In this document: positions 44,203 to 53,134 of the stretch, in pieces
Position numbering within the stretch: position 1 is the stretch's first letter
Layout of the letters: the number at the start of each line of letters is the position of its first letter
Origin: Rhizobiaceae bacterium
Lineage (GTDB): Bacteria; Pseudomonadota; Alphaproteobacteria; Rhizobiales; Rhizobiaceae
Direction of reading: 5' to 3'
DNA: 64,000 nt
NCBI GenBank assembly: GCA_023953905.1
Contig: JAMLJA010000001.1
Coordinates: forward strand, 434,001-498,000
Position numbers and translations under genes: made by a program
Notes under the pieces: generated by a model
Databases searched by the model: none
Told to the model about the DNA's origin: nothing
What the model saw: only the letters and a program-made list of their open reading frames with translations

Positions 44203-45069
44203 TCACTTCCCCGCATCGACGCTGGTCATGACGGTATAGAACACCCATGACAGAAGAAGGATGATTAGGAAGTAGATGATCGACATCGCCGCCGCCGGCC
44301 CGAGGTCGAACTGGCCTATGGCGATCTTCACCAGATCGATCGACAGGAACGTTGTCGAGTTGCCCGGTCCGCCGCCGGTGACCACGAACGGCTCGGTGTA
44401 GATCATGAAACTGTCCATGAAGCGCAAGAGCACAGCGATCAGCAGCACCCGGTTCATCTTTGGAAGCTGGATGTAGCGGAAGATCGCCCAGCGCGAGGCG
44501 CCGTCGATCTTGGCCGCCTGATAATATGCGTCCGGGATGGACACCAGGCCGGCATAGCAGAGCAGAACCACCAGACTCGTCCAGTGCCAGACGTCCATCA
44601 GGATGATGGTGACCCAGGCGTCGAAGGGATCCTGCACATAATTATAGTCGATGCCGAGTTGGTGCAGCGAATAACCGAGCAGGCCGATATCGATACGCCC
44701 GAACACCTGCCAGATGGTGCCAACCACATTCCACGGAATGAGCAACGGCAGGGCCATCAGCACCAGGCAAACCGGCACTCCCCAGCCCTTCTTGGGCATG
44801 TTGAGCGCGATGAAGATGCCAAGCGGAACTTCAATGATCAGGATGATCGCCGAGAAGACGAGGTTGCGGCCCATCGCTTCCCAGAAACGCGTCGAGCTCA
44901 GGATTTCCTCGAACCAGGTTGTCCCGGCCCAGAAGAAGACGTTGTTGCCGAAGGTATCCTGAACGGAGTAATTGACCACCGTCATCAGCGGTATGACTGC
45001 CGAGAAGGCGACCAGCACCAGCATCGGCAGCACCATGAACCAGGCCCTGTTGTTCCAGGCTTTTTCCAT
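44203..45069 (-). CDS. glpP: Glycerol ABC transporter permease
   Basis: MalF-type permease of 288 residues with six helices and the coupling loop SIPDAYYQAAKIDGASRWAIFRYIQLPKM near 190. It follows glpT after 3 bases and precedes glpQ directly. The name follows the rhizobial operon and is unrelated to the Bacillus antiterminator GlpP. Confidence 0.92.
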   Translation of the reverse strand: MEKAWNNRAWFMVLPMLVLVAFSAVIPLMTVVNYSVQDTFGNNVFFWAGTTWFEEILSSTRFWEAMGRNLVFSAIILIIEVPLGIFIALNMPKKGWGVPVCLVLMALPLLIPWNVVGTIWQVFGRIDIGLLGYSLHQLGIDYNYVQDPFDAWVTIILMDVWHWTSLVVLLCYAGLVSIPDAYYQAAKIDGASRWAIFRYIQLPKMNRVLLIAVLLRFMDSFMIYTEPFVVTGGGPGNSTTFLSIDLVKIAIGQFDLGPAAAMSIIYFLIILLLSWVFYTVMTSVDAGK

Positions 45070-45072
45070 GGT

Positions 45073-46137
45073 CTAGCGCCCCATCTCGACACGCCACGAA
45101 TTGGCGTAGATGTTGATCCCGGCAGGATCGAAGCTCACCCTGGCATCAGCCGGAACGGTATTGTCCTCGTTGACGATCAGCGCGATCTCCTGGCCCTGCA
45201 GTTTGGCGCGCACCACCTTGTGACGCCCGATGTCTTCAACTTTGGTGACATCAACCGGCATGCCGTCGGCCGAAAAATGTACATATTCGGGCCGTACACC
45301 GAGTTCGAGGGTGCCGCTGGTCGAACTGGGCGCACCGGGCAATTCTATGATCGCCTCGCCCAGACGCGCCGTGCGTCCATCCACCTCGACCGGCAGCACA
45401 TTCATGCCCGGCGAGCCGATGAAATAACCGACGAAGGTATGTTTGGGCCGCTCGAAAAGATCGGCCGGCGTTCCGATCTGGACGATGCCGCCATCATACA
45501 TCACGACCACCTGGTCGGCGAAGCTGAGTGCTTCCGTCTGGTCGTGCGTGACATAGACCATGGTAAAGCCGAACCGGCGATGCAGTTGCTTGAGCTGCGA
45601 GCGCAACACCCACTTCATGTGCGGATCGATCACGGTCAGGGGTTCGTCGAACAGGATGGCGTTGACGTCGGAACGAACCAAACCGCGACCGAGCGAGATC
45701 TTCTGCTTCTGATCGGCCGTCAGACCCTTGCATTTCCGCTTGGCCAGATCGGCAAGCCCCGTCATTTCCAGCGTTTCACGCACCCTGCGATCGACATCGG
45801 CTTCGGCAACGCCGCGGTTTCGCAGTGGAAACGCCAGATTGTCGTACACCGTCATGGTGTCGTAGATGACCGGAAACTGAAACACCTGCGCGATATTGCG
45901 CTCCTGCGTCGACAGGTTGGTGACATCCTTGCCGTCGAAAAGCAGCCTGCCTTCCGACGGATGCAACAAACCCGAAATGATGTTGAGCAATGTCGTCTTG
46001 CCGCAGCCTGACGGGCCTAGCAGAGCGTAGGCGCCGCCATCGTCGAAGGTGTGATGGACTTCCTTCAGAGCGTAGTCCGCTTCGGATTTTGCGGAGCCGT
46101 AAGCGTGGCGGATATGGTCGAGATCAATGCGCGCCAT
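45073..46137 (-). CDS. glpT: Glycerol ABC transporter ATP-binding protein
   Basis: ABC ATPase of 354 residues. Walker A GPSGCGKTT (near 38), Walker B NAILFDEPLTVIDPHMKW and the switch VTHDQTEAL are clear. The ABC signature is altered: GLTADQKQKISLGRGL replaces the LSGGQ consensus. A TOBE-like C-terminal domain fills residues 240-350. Pairs with the second ATPase, glpS; heterodimeric ATPases with one degenerate signature are common. Not related to the GlpT antiporter. Confidence 0.9.
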   Translation of the reverse strand: MARIDLDHIRHAYGSAKSEADYALKEVHHTFDDGGAYALLGPSGCGKTTLLNIISGLLHPSEGRLLFDGKDVTNLSTQERNIAQVFQFPVIYDTMTVYDNLAFPLRNRGVAEADVDRRVRETLEMTGLADLAKRKCKGLTADQKQKISLGRGLVRSDVNAILFDEPLTVIDPHMKWVLRSQLKQLHRRFGFTMVYVTHDQTEALSFADQVVVMYDGGIVQIGTPADLFERPKHTFVGYFIGSPGMNVLPVEVDGRTARLGEAIIELPGAPSSTSGTLELGVRPEYVHFSADGMPVDVTKVEDIGRHKVVRAKLQGQEIALIVNEDNTVPADARVSFDPAGINIYANSWRVEMGR

Positions 46138-46140
46138 CCG

Positions 46141-47223
46141 TCAAGCCGCCATCTTCTGCGCGCGCCCGGCCGATCGGCCATCTGCGTCAAACACCATGAT
46201 GTGCCGGGGTTCGATAAACACCTGGATCGACTGATCCGGCTCGAGCACGTGGATGCCATGTGTCAGCATCACCCATCGCGCATCGGCGAAATCCAGATGC
46301 ACGAAGGTCTCCGAACCGGTGATCTCTGTCATCGACACTTTCGCCTGCACGGCGACAGCCGAAGGGCTCGGCCGCTGCATAGAAAGATGGTGGGGCTGGA
46401 AGCCGATCGTATAGCTCGTATCGGCAATACCGGCGAGATCCGCCGGCACCGGGAGGTTCACCCCACCATCAAGCTGGAAGCTCGACCCGCTCTTCTTCAG
46501 CACAATCGTGTTGAGCGGCGGATCGGCAAAAGTCTGGGCCGTGATCAGATCGTTGGGATTGCGGAAGACATCGATCGTCTCGCCGAACTGGGTCACCCGG
46601 CCTTGCGAAAGCGTTGCGGTATTGCCGCCGAGTAGCAGTGCCTCCTGCGGCTCGGTCGTGGCATAGACGAAGATCGTTCCGGCTTCCGCGAACAGTCGCG
46701 GCAGTTCGGCCCGCAGTTCCTCACGCAACTTGTAGTCGAGATTGGCCAGCGGCTCGTCAAGCAGCACCAGCCCGGCATTCTTGACGATGGCGCGCGCCAG
46801 CGCGGTGCGCTGCTGCTGCCCACCCGAAAGGCTCAGGGGCGTGCGATTGAGATAGGGCGTCAGTTTCAGAAGATCGGCGGCCTTTTGAACCTCTGCCTCG
46901 ATCTTCGACTTCTCGGCACCGGCGACCCGGAGCGGCGAGGCAATGTTCTCATAGACGGTCATCGCCGGATAGTTGATGAACTGCTGATAGACCATGGCGA
47001 TGTTTCGCTTCTGCACAGGCAGGCCGGTCACATCCTTGCCGTCGAACCAGATGCTGCCCGAAGTCGGCGCGTCCAGCCCGGCCATGAGCCGCATCAGGCT
47101 GGTCTTGCCTGAGAGCGTCGGCCCCAGCAGAACGTTGAGCGAACCATGCTGAAGCGTCAGCGACACATCGCGGATATGATCCACGCCTGCCACCCGCTTC
47201 GCCACGTTCCTCAGTTCGAGCAT
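46141..47223 (-). CDS. glpS: Glycerol ABC transporter ATP-binding protein
   Basis: ABC ATPase of 360 residues. The signature LSLSGGQQQRTALARAIV and Walker B LVLLDEPLANLDYKLRE are normal, while the Walker A reads GPTLSGKTS, and the switch His region reads VYATTEPQEAL without His. It therefore complements glpT: each protein carries one canonical and one altered motif. TOBE-like C-terminus. It lies 3 bases upstream of glpT. Confidence 0.9.
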   Translation of the reverse strand: MLELRNVAKRVAGVDHIRDVSLTLQHGSLNVLLGPTLSGKTSLMRLMAGLDAPTSGSIWFDGKDVTGLPVQKRNIAMVYQQFINYPAMTVYENIASPLRVAGAEKSKIEAEVQKAADLLKLTPYLNRTPLSLSGGQQQRTALARAIVKNAGLVLLDEPLANLDYKLREELRAELPRLFAEAGTIFVYATTEPQEALLLGGNTATLSQGRVTQFGETIDVFRNPNDLITAQTFADPPLNTIVLKKSGSSFQLDGGVNLPVPADLAGIADTSYTIGFQPHHLSMQRPSPSAVAVQAKVSMTEITGSETFVHLDFADARWVMLTHGIHVLEPDQSIQVFIEPRHIMVFDADGRSAGRAQKMAA

Positions 47224-47257
47224 GTAGCCTCCTCCCAGGCATCATTGCAGCTGAAGC

Positions 47258-48787
47258 TTATTCGGCCGCCGCGTGCCGCATGCCATCCTTCATCGCGTCG
47301 ATGTACTGCTGTAGCCCGTCCGCCTCCTCACGGCTGAGCATCAAGCCTCGTTTGGTCCGGCGCCACAAAATGTCGTCCGCGGTGAGCGCCCATTCATTCT
47401 CGACGAGGTAGCGCACCTCGGCTTCATACAGATCCGGGCCGAATTTCCGTCCAAGGTCGGAAACCGACTTGGCCAATCCAAGCAGTGTAGCAGCGCGCGT
47501 GCCGTAGAGTCTCGTCAGCCGTCGCGCATAAGCCGTTTCAAGGAAGCCAAAGCCTGCCTTGAGCTTTGCGACCTGCGCATCGAAACCCGTCTCGAAGAAG
47601 TCGCCGCCCGGCAGGACGGACTTGGCCGTCCACGGCTTGCCCTTGCCGCCCAGCAGCGTTTCGACCTTTTCCATCATATGCTCGGCCAGCCGGCGGTAGG
47701 TCGTGATCTTTCCTCCAAAGACGTTGACGATGGGAGCCTGCGAACCACCGCCATCGACCTTCAGCACATAGTCGCGCGTTGCCTCCTGCGCCTTGGATGC
47801 GCCGTCATCGTAAAGAGGGCGCACGCCCGAATAGGTCCAGACGATGTCCTCGGCCTTTACGGGCTTGGCGAAATATTCGCTGGCGGCTTCGCACAGATAG
47901 GCAACCTCGCCGTCGCTGATCTCAGCGTCCTTTGGGTCGCCGGCAAAATCCTGGTCGGTTGTCCCGATCAGCGTGAAATCTTCCTCGTAAGGAATGGCGA
48001 AGATGATCCGACCGTCCTTGTTCTGGAAGAAATAGGCGCGCGGATCGTCGAACTTCTTCGACACGACGATGTGGCTGCCCTTGACCAGCCGCACATTGTG
48101 CACGTCGTTGCGACCGACTGCGCCAGACAGCACCCGATCGACCCAAGGACCGGCGGCATTGACGATCATCCGCGCCTTTATGTCTTCAACCGATCCCGAC
48201 CGCAGATCCTCGATCGAAACGGTCCAGAGCCCCTCCTCACGACGGGCGCCGACAACCTTGGTGCGCGTGCGGATTGTGGCGCCGCGATCGGCAGCGTCGC
48301 GCGCATTGAGCACAACCAGCCTGGCATCGTTGACCCACCCGTCCGAATACTCGAAGGCCTTGGTAAACAATGGCTTCAGCGGCTTGCCGGCCGGATCGAC
48401 CCGCATATCGAGCGTCTTTGTGGGCGGCAGCAGCTTCCTGCCGCCAATATGGTCATACAGGAAAAGTCCAAGCCGGATCAGCCAGGCCGGGCGCAACCCC
48501 TTGGCGTAGGGAAGGACGAAGCGCATCGGCCATATGATGTGCGGCGCGCTTCTCCAGAGAATCTCGCGCTCCATCAGCGATTCACGCACGAGGCGAAACT
48601 CGTAATATTCCAGATACCGCAACCCGCCATGGATCAGCTTGGTGGAGAACGAAGACGTGCCGCTGGCAAGGTCGCTCATCTCGGCCAGGAACACGGAATA
48701 ACCCCGCCCGGCAGCATCGCGGGCAACGCCGCACCCATTGATGCCGCCGCCAATGACGAAAATGTCATGGATCGGAGATGCGTCCAA
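47258..48787 (-). CDS. glpD: Glycerol-3-phosphate dehydrogenase (FAD-dependent)
   Basis: Flavoprotein of about 509 residues that oxidises glycerol 3-phosphate to dihydroxyacetone phosphate at the membrane. The FAD fold is at the N-terminus (DIFVIGGGINGCGVARDAAGRG). SSFSTKLIHGGLRYLEYYEFRLVRE and GDFFETGFDAQ with the C-terminal domain are typical. The TTG at 48787 has a GGGAGG site at ideal spacing, and matches the usual N-terminus; the GTG at 48811 would be 8 codons longer. First gene of the glp operon. No glycerol kinase gene is in the window. Confidence 0.93.
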   Translation of the reverse strand: MDASPIHDIFVIGGGINGCGVARDAAGRGYSVFLAEMSDLASGTSSFSTKLIHGGLRYLEYYEFRLVRESLMEREILWRSAPHIIWPMRFVLPYAKGLRPAWLIRLGLFLYDHIGGRKLLPPTKTLDMRVDPAGKPLKPLFTKAFEYSDGWVNDARLVVLNARDAADRGATIRTRTKVVGARREEGLWTVSIEDLRSGSVEDIKARMIVNAAGPWVDRVLSGAVGRNDVHNVRLVKGSHIVVSKKFDDPRAYFFQNKDGRIIFAIPYEEDFTLIGTTDQDFAGDPKDAEISDGEVAYLCEAASEYFAKPVKAEDIVWTYSGVRPLYDDGASKAQEATRDYVLKVDGGGSQAPIVNVFGGKITTYRRLAEHMMEKVETLLGGKGKPWTAKSVLPGGDFFETGFDAQVAKLKAGFGFLETAYARRLTRLYGTRAATLLGLAKSVSDLGRKFGPDLYEAEVRYLVENEWALTADDILWRRTKRGLMLSREEADGLQQYIDAMKDGMRHAAAE

Positions 48788-48844
48788 GAAATCCCTCCCA
48801 TGCTTTCGCACCGCACCATTTCCGGCGATTTCGAAAGCATGTCG

Positions 48845-48874
48845 AGATTATTTCGAACTTCGAACGAATGTCAA
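48845..48874 (-). promoter_or_regulatory. Promoter of the glycerol operon with DeoR-like repeats
   Basis: On the minus strand TTGACA (48874-48869), an 18-base spacer and TAATCT (48850-48845) form a good sigma-70-type promoter 58 bases upstream of the glpD start. The spacer contains TTCGTTCGAAGTTCGAAA and TTTCGTTT lies just before the -35. Such A/T-flanked TTTCG repeats resemble DeoR/GlpR operators. The remaining upstream sequence to 49087 has no supported gene. Confidence 0.6.
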
Positions 48875-49087
48875 ACGAAATGAAATTTTTCACTCATTCC
48901 CCGTGACATCAGGCCTTTGCCGCCATCAACTCAATTCAACGCCCGGCAAAAACCTCGAATCGGCGGAAGCGCATCGGCAGTGGTGCAACGTCTAACCGAA
49001 GTTCCGGTTCATGCACTGAAACACCGACCTCGTATTTCCGCCGCATCGCCCCTCGCCCATCTTGCTTCCCTAAAAGCCGCTCCATCC

Positions 49088-49120
49088 GTGCCTTTCGTTT
49101 TTCTTCAAAACGAAAGGCAC
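49088..49120. repeat. 14-bp perfect hairpin upstream of the PAN-domain gene
   Basis: GTGCCTTTCGTTTT and its exact complement around a 5-base loop, ending 17 bases before the ATG at 49138. In the plus-strand mRNA it would fold just before the start codon and could limit translation. Alternatively it is a terminator-like element read on either strand; no long T-run follows outside the stem. Confidence 0.6.
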
Positions 49121-49137
49121 CACATGCGCATGCTGCA

Positions 49138-49731
49138 ATGTCGAGGAAGAGTGGCACTGCTGATCTGTCCGACAAGGCGATTCCGAGCGTCGTGAAGGTT
49201 CTCTGCCATGGTGCTCCCGCATCCGTGGCCGTAACCGAGACGGAGAATGAGGCCACGGCGCCAAGCGCAATGACGCGTCCGGGCCTTCGTTCATTCAGTC
49301 CTGCCGACAGTTTCGACATCATGGGCTTTGACTACGCGACCTTGAAGAATGTGACCCAGGCCGAATGTGAAACCGCTTGCCAGGACGATCTGTCTTGCAA
49401 AGCCACGACCTACAACAGGAAGGCTCATTTCTGCTTCCTGAAGAGTGATGCGAAGATTCTCGTCCGCAATGTTGATGCCGTGGCGAGTGTTCAGAGCAAC
49501 CTCGCGGATAGTCTTCTCGTTTCGACATTCGTTATTGGCTCCGGCGAGGATATGGCCGGTGGTGACTATAGCCGCATCCGAAACACCAATTTCATCACCT
49601 GCTATGCAGCCTGCGAAACTGACAATCAATGCCGGGCTTTCGCCTATGTTCGCAAGAAGAACGAATGCTGGCTGAAAGATCGGATCGGCTACGTGAAGGC
49701 CAAGAGCGGTGTTGATCTCGGGGTGAAGTGA
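49138..49731 (+). CDS. PAN/Apple-domain protein
   Basis: 197-residue protein with two PAN-like modules. The first (about 55-115) has DYATLKNVTQAECETACQDDLSCKATTYNRKAHFCFLKS; the second (about 135-190) has DYSRIRNTNFITCYAACETDNQCRAFAYVRKKNECWLKD. Each has the paired cysteines of the fold, which usually binds protein or sugar outside the cell. No signal peptide is visible with this start, so either export is unusual or the true N-terminus lies upstream: the frame stays open for a further 20 or more codons. No good ribosome site precedes the ATG. Confidence 0.75.
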   Translation: MSRKSGTADLSDKAIPSVVKVLCHGAPASVAVTETENEATAPSAMTRPGLRSFSPADSFDIMGFDYATLKNVTQAECETACQDDLSCKATTYNRKAHFCFLKSDAKILVRNVDAVASVQSNLADSLLVSTFVIGSGEDMAGGDYSRIRNTNFITCYAACETDNQCRAFAYVRKKNECWLKDRIGYVKAKSGVDLGVK

Positions 49732-50002
49732 TAGTCTTCACCATTTGAGCCTGCCTTCGATCTCCGCAGCCGACTTGGCCGAACTCGCGCCATTGATCAG
49801 TTCCTGTATCAGGCCTTCCAGACGCGGCTTGGCCGTCGACCAGTGACGGTGGCAAGGGGATCGAGCAACCTCTCCGAAACGCGCTGGCAAGGCTACAAGC
49901 AGCGCGTCGGGCGCTCGTAGCTTCCGCTGCCCTCGCGCGTGCGCTTGAAACCTCGCTTTTACAATGGCGTCAGCGTCTGGATGCTCGCGGGTTCGCTCAA
50001 CC

Positions 50003-53000
50003 CTACCGCGCGACCCACCGGCTTTCAAAGCCCCTGCTGGTCTGCCAATCCGAGAGTATCTTGCCAGACGAACCGCATTCGACCGCAAGTGTATCTCGCC
50101 GCATCTTAAACTCATTATCCATGAGATAGCCGGTCACAAAACATATCGATGCATATTGGCCTCGAACGGCGTTCTTCGTGGTGATGACGGCCTTAAGCGT
50201 AACAGCTTCTAGGTTGCGCCCCATCCATTTCGCGGTGCCATAGTCCACCAACTCGTCATCGTACTTATCCAGTTCCCACCCGCCCGCATCGACCTCGTTT
50301 CTCCAGCGTGCAATATCGGGAAAGAGTGCACCAAACTGCCCGGCATTCTCATCATCGCCACTGATAAAGGCCTTCTGAATGCTGGAAAGGTCGTCATAGG
50401 CGGCCCGGGCTTCCTGCGAATAGCGTTCCCTCAGCTTCCTTTGCTCGCGGCCTCGAACAGCCGAGGCTTCCTCGCTCTGCTTCTTGGCAAGCAGAGCCGC
50501 TGCTTCCATTTCTTGCTTGCGGGCAGCGATCGCCGCCTCACGCTCCTGGGCTGACTTCTCAGCCAGGTCTTTTCCTTCTTCGACAAGGCTGGTTTCGATC
50601 CAGAGCGGCAATACCGCTATTTCAGCATTAAGGTTCTTCGTCGCCTCCATCAGGCGCGCCATGTTTTCTGCATTCGCATAGATGGTACGGCAGGCATTTT
50701 TCTGAGCACCAGCAAAGGCGCGATCGAGAGACATGGTGATATGCTGCCTGGCGGCCGAAGCTGGCAACTCCAGGTCCAGCCCGGCCATCTCGAAAGCATA
50801 GTCGTGGAACTGCTGCTGGTCGGGATCGACGACCATGCAAAGCGTGTCAGCGGTGTTGTCGATCTGGACAAAGCCGAACCCCTTGCGCACCCCCGACGCG
50901 ACTTCACTACGTATAGTCTCCGAAAGCTGCCGCCTTCTTTCCGCGGCTTCCCCCACATCGCTCCATTCAATTGTCTGGATGACCTTCAGGTCGCTCTTCT
51001 CGAATGCCTCGATGAGATTGCGAGCTTCAAGAACGTCCTGCACAAGCAGTACGCCTCGCTCAATGATTAGAATGTCCTGATGAAAGACGTCTTGTTTCGC
51101 GCAAGGGCCTGTGGGCTGCATATTACTCGCCCCGAGCTTTCGCAAAAGCGGCAACACAAAATCGAACAAGGGCGGATTGCTCGCGTCGTGGCCGATCCAG
51201 CAATACGCAACCGTTCCACGATCCAGGGTCGTCTCGCCAACGAGGTTGACCAGAAGATTTGGGGCGCTCGATGTGAAGTTCCCGAGAATGACAACGTCCT
51301 TCGCATTTCCCTCCAGCAATTGTCTGTTGTCGTCTGTGATCGCCAACCCGTTCGTAGCCTGAATAACTTCGGTCGGCTTCGGCGAATTTTCCTCGAATAT
51401 GAAGGCAGAAAGGTTGTCTGATAGGCCAACCCTCTCGATCTCGACCTTTGCCTCTTTCTGTAAATTGAAAAGAAGCGCGTCCTGTTCGGAGTCCTTCGCC
51501 GCCGACAGCTTTTCCTGCAGAATCAATAGATCGTTGACGGATTCGTGCAGAACATTGCTTCCGACAAACTGCGTGATGAACGCTTCGATCCTCCGGATTT
51601 CGGCAAGTGCGACCGCCCGTGCATTGACCTGAGCAATCTCGCTGGCTCTTTCCTTATCGGTGAGGAACTTCTGAAAACCCGGCTCCGATTTGAGCAGCTC
51701 GTCTGCGTTCAAGATCGCTTGTTCTATCGAGGAGACGTCTTGTGAGTCCTCGAGTTGCTTGAGGCGAACCACAGCCTTGGCAATGCCGAGCGGATTGACG
51801 AAAGTCCCGTTGCTGGCGCTGAATTCCGTGACGGACGACATCAGGGCCGATGTGCGCTTTCGCGCTGCTTCGAGAGCCAAGCGCTTCTGTTCCACCTCCG
51901 CGGCTGCCTTGCGCTCGCGCGCAGCTTGTTCCGCCTCGGCCTGCGCTGCGGCCACTTCAACGCCCGCCTTCGCTTTCAATACTCTGACGTCTTCTGTCGG
52001 ATCGCTTTGCAGTGCGAGACCGCATTGTTCGTCTGCACTGATCCAATCGCCGTCCACCACAGCATTGCCACAAACAAGTTTCTGCTGGGCCGACCGCAAT
52101 GCGGCACGGCGGGCCAGATACTCGCCGGCGGCGGGCAGATTCTGACCATCTTCCCCTTGCGACGCGACCTCCACCTCGGGTGCCGACTCGGCGCTCTGTA
52201 ACGCCATCAAGGCTTCACTGACTCTTTTCTCCAGACTTTGGAGCGATGGCTTGATCGGCTCGGCAGCGCCCAACGAAATGGCTGAAAGGCAACCATCCAC
52301 AGCCTGCAAGAGGTCGCCTTCGCTTGCGGCAAGCTGAACGCAGGTGTTCGCGGCCTTTTCAGCTAAGAGCGCCTGCGCCGTTGCAGCCTCATACGCCGCT
52401 TTGTCGGATAGGCCGCTTGCCTTGAAGTCCAGAAAATCGTCCCGGTTGGAAAAACCTAGATCTGTCGCCGTTTGGAACTCGACACTGTCAGAAAACCCGC
52501 CTTGCCTCGCCAGGCGATAATCGCTGGGATCCTTGAAACCAGAGGTGCGGAAGAGCCGGAATTCCTCAAACGTATCGAACCCTTGCAGCCTCGCGGTTTT
52601 ATAGTCTTGAGCCGTTTCAAACCCGCCTTGCATCGCGGCGAGATACTCTTCCCTATTGGTGAACCCGGCGCCTGTGGCCTTGCGGTGCTCGTCCCTGCTT
52701 CTGAAGCCGAGTGCGGCAATATCCTCCAGCGCCGCGATCGTCTCTTCGTCAAGATTGATCGCCCCTATCTCGAACGCTGCCGAAAACGCAGCCTCCGCCT
52801 TTCGGGTCCCCGGACCACGATCGCCGTCAACTTTATTGGTGTAGAAGCCCAACTTGCTCAATGCGGTCTGCAACCGCTTTACGAGCGCAATTTCTTGTTT
52901 GCGGATTCTGTCGATCCTGGCCTGTGCTTCACGTGCAGCAGCGCGCTGCTGGTCGCGATACAGGCGTTCCTGCGCTTGCTGGCGCCGACGTTCCGCCTGA

Positions 53001-53134
53001 TTATGCATGTCCTGCTCAATGACCCGTCCCATCAGATTGATGAAGCCACCGATATCTTGTGCAGCGACAGGCGATTGCGGAAAGACAAACGCGGCCGCGT
53101 ACAAGACGAGCGTAGCTCGAAGTCGAATGGACAT
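50003..53134 (-). CDS. Large secreted peptidoglycan-binding-like repeat protein
   Basis: 1043-residue protein of unknown function. A signal peptide (1-25, ending VAAQD) is followed by an Arg/Gln-rich helix (40-80). Residues 80-124 are a peptidoglycan-binding-1-like unit (VKRLQTALSKLGFYTNKVDG). Residues 141-252 hold eight 14-residue repeats. Long coiled-coil stretches follow (390-430, 880-930), with a mixed region at 600-830 that includes repeated Cys. ATG has GGGGG about 8 bases upstream. It is a single-gene unit divergent from the BA14K gene. The pattern suggests an envelope or periplasmic scaffold. Confidence 0.8.
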   Translation of the reverse strand: MSIRLRATLVLYAAAFVFPQSPVAAQDIGGFINLMGRVIEQDMHNQAERRRQQAQERLYRDQQRAAAREAQARIDRIRKQEIALVKRLQTALSKLGFYTNKVDGDRGPGTRKAEAAFSAAFEIGAINLDEETIAALEDIAALGFRSRDEHRKATGAGFTNREEYLAAMQGGFETAQDYKTARLQGFDTFEEFRLFRTSGFKDPSDYRLARQGGFSDSVEFQTATDLGFSNRDDFLDFKASGLSDKAAYEAATAQALLAEKAANTCVQLAASEGDLLQAVDGCLSAISLGAAEPIKPSLQSLEKRVSEALMALQSAESAPEVEVASQGEDGQNLPAAGEYLARRAALRSAQQKLVCGNAVVDGDWISADEQCGLALQSDPTEDVRVLKAKAGVEVAAAQAEAEQAARERKAAAEVEQKRLALEAARKRTSALMSSVTEFSASNGTFVNPLGIAKAVVRLKQLEDSQDVSSIEQAILNADELLKSEPGFQKFLTDKERASEIAQVNARAVALAEIRRIEAFITQFVGSNVLHESVNDLLILQEKLSAAKDSEQDALLFNLQKEAKVEIERVGLSDNLSAFIFEENSPKPTEVIQATNGLAITDDNRQLLEGNAKDVVILGNFTSSAPNLLVNLVGETTLDRGTVAYCWIGHDASNPPLFDFVLPLLRKLGASNMQPTGPCAKQDVFHQDILIIERGVLLVQDVLEARNLIEAFEKSDLKVIQTIEWSDVGEAAERRRQLSETIRSEVASGVRKGFGFVQIDNTADTLCMVVDPDQQQFHDYAFEMAGLDLELPASAARQHITMSLDRAFAGAQKNACRTIYANAENMARLMEATKNLNAEIAVLPLWIETSLVEEGKDLAEKSAQEREAAIAARKQEMEAAALLAKKQSEEASAVRGREQRKLRERYSQEARAAYDDLSSIQKAFISGDDENAGQFGALFPDIARWRNEVDAGGWELDKYDDELVDYGTAKWMGRNLEAVTLKAVITTKNAVRGQYASICFVTGYLMDNEFKMRRDTLAVECGSSGKILSDWQTSRGFESRWVAR
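52379..52714 (-). repeat. Coding repeat array, eight 14-residue units
   Basis: Within the 1043-residue protein, residues 141-252 divide exactly into eight units of 14: examples are GAGFTNREEYLAAM, QGGFETAQDYKTAR, TSGFKDPSDYRLAR and DLGFSNRDDFLDFK. The pattern is x-x-G-F, four or five polar residues, an aromatic at position 10 and a C-terminal helix turn. DNA copies are diverged, so the array is old rather than a recent slippage product. Confidence 0.85.

Noticed and set aside
45073..46137. glycerol-3-phosphate antiporter GlpT or antiterminator GlpP assignments
   Set aside because: The names in this operon follow the rhizobial glpDSTPQUV scheme; the proteins are ABC transporter parts, not the E. 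coli or Bacillus namesakes.
48917..49195. 92-codon plus-strand frame overlapping the glp upstream region and PAN gene start
   Set aside because: It runs through a hairpin and out of frame into the PAN gene; no family likeness.
49732..50002. Possible short gene between the PAN gene and the repeat protein (minus strand, ending near 49738)
   Set aside because: The only coding-like part (LEGLIQELINGASSAKSAAE) has no start codon with a ribosome site and no family match that I recognise.
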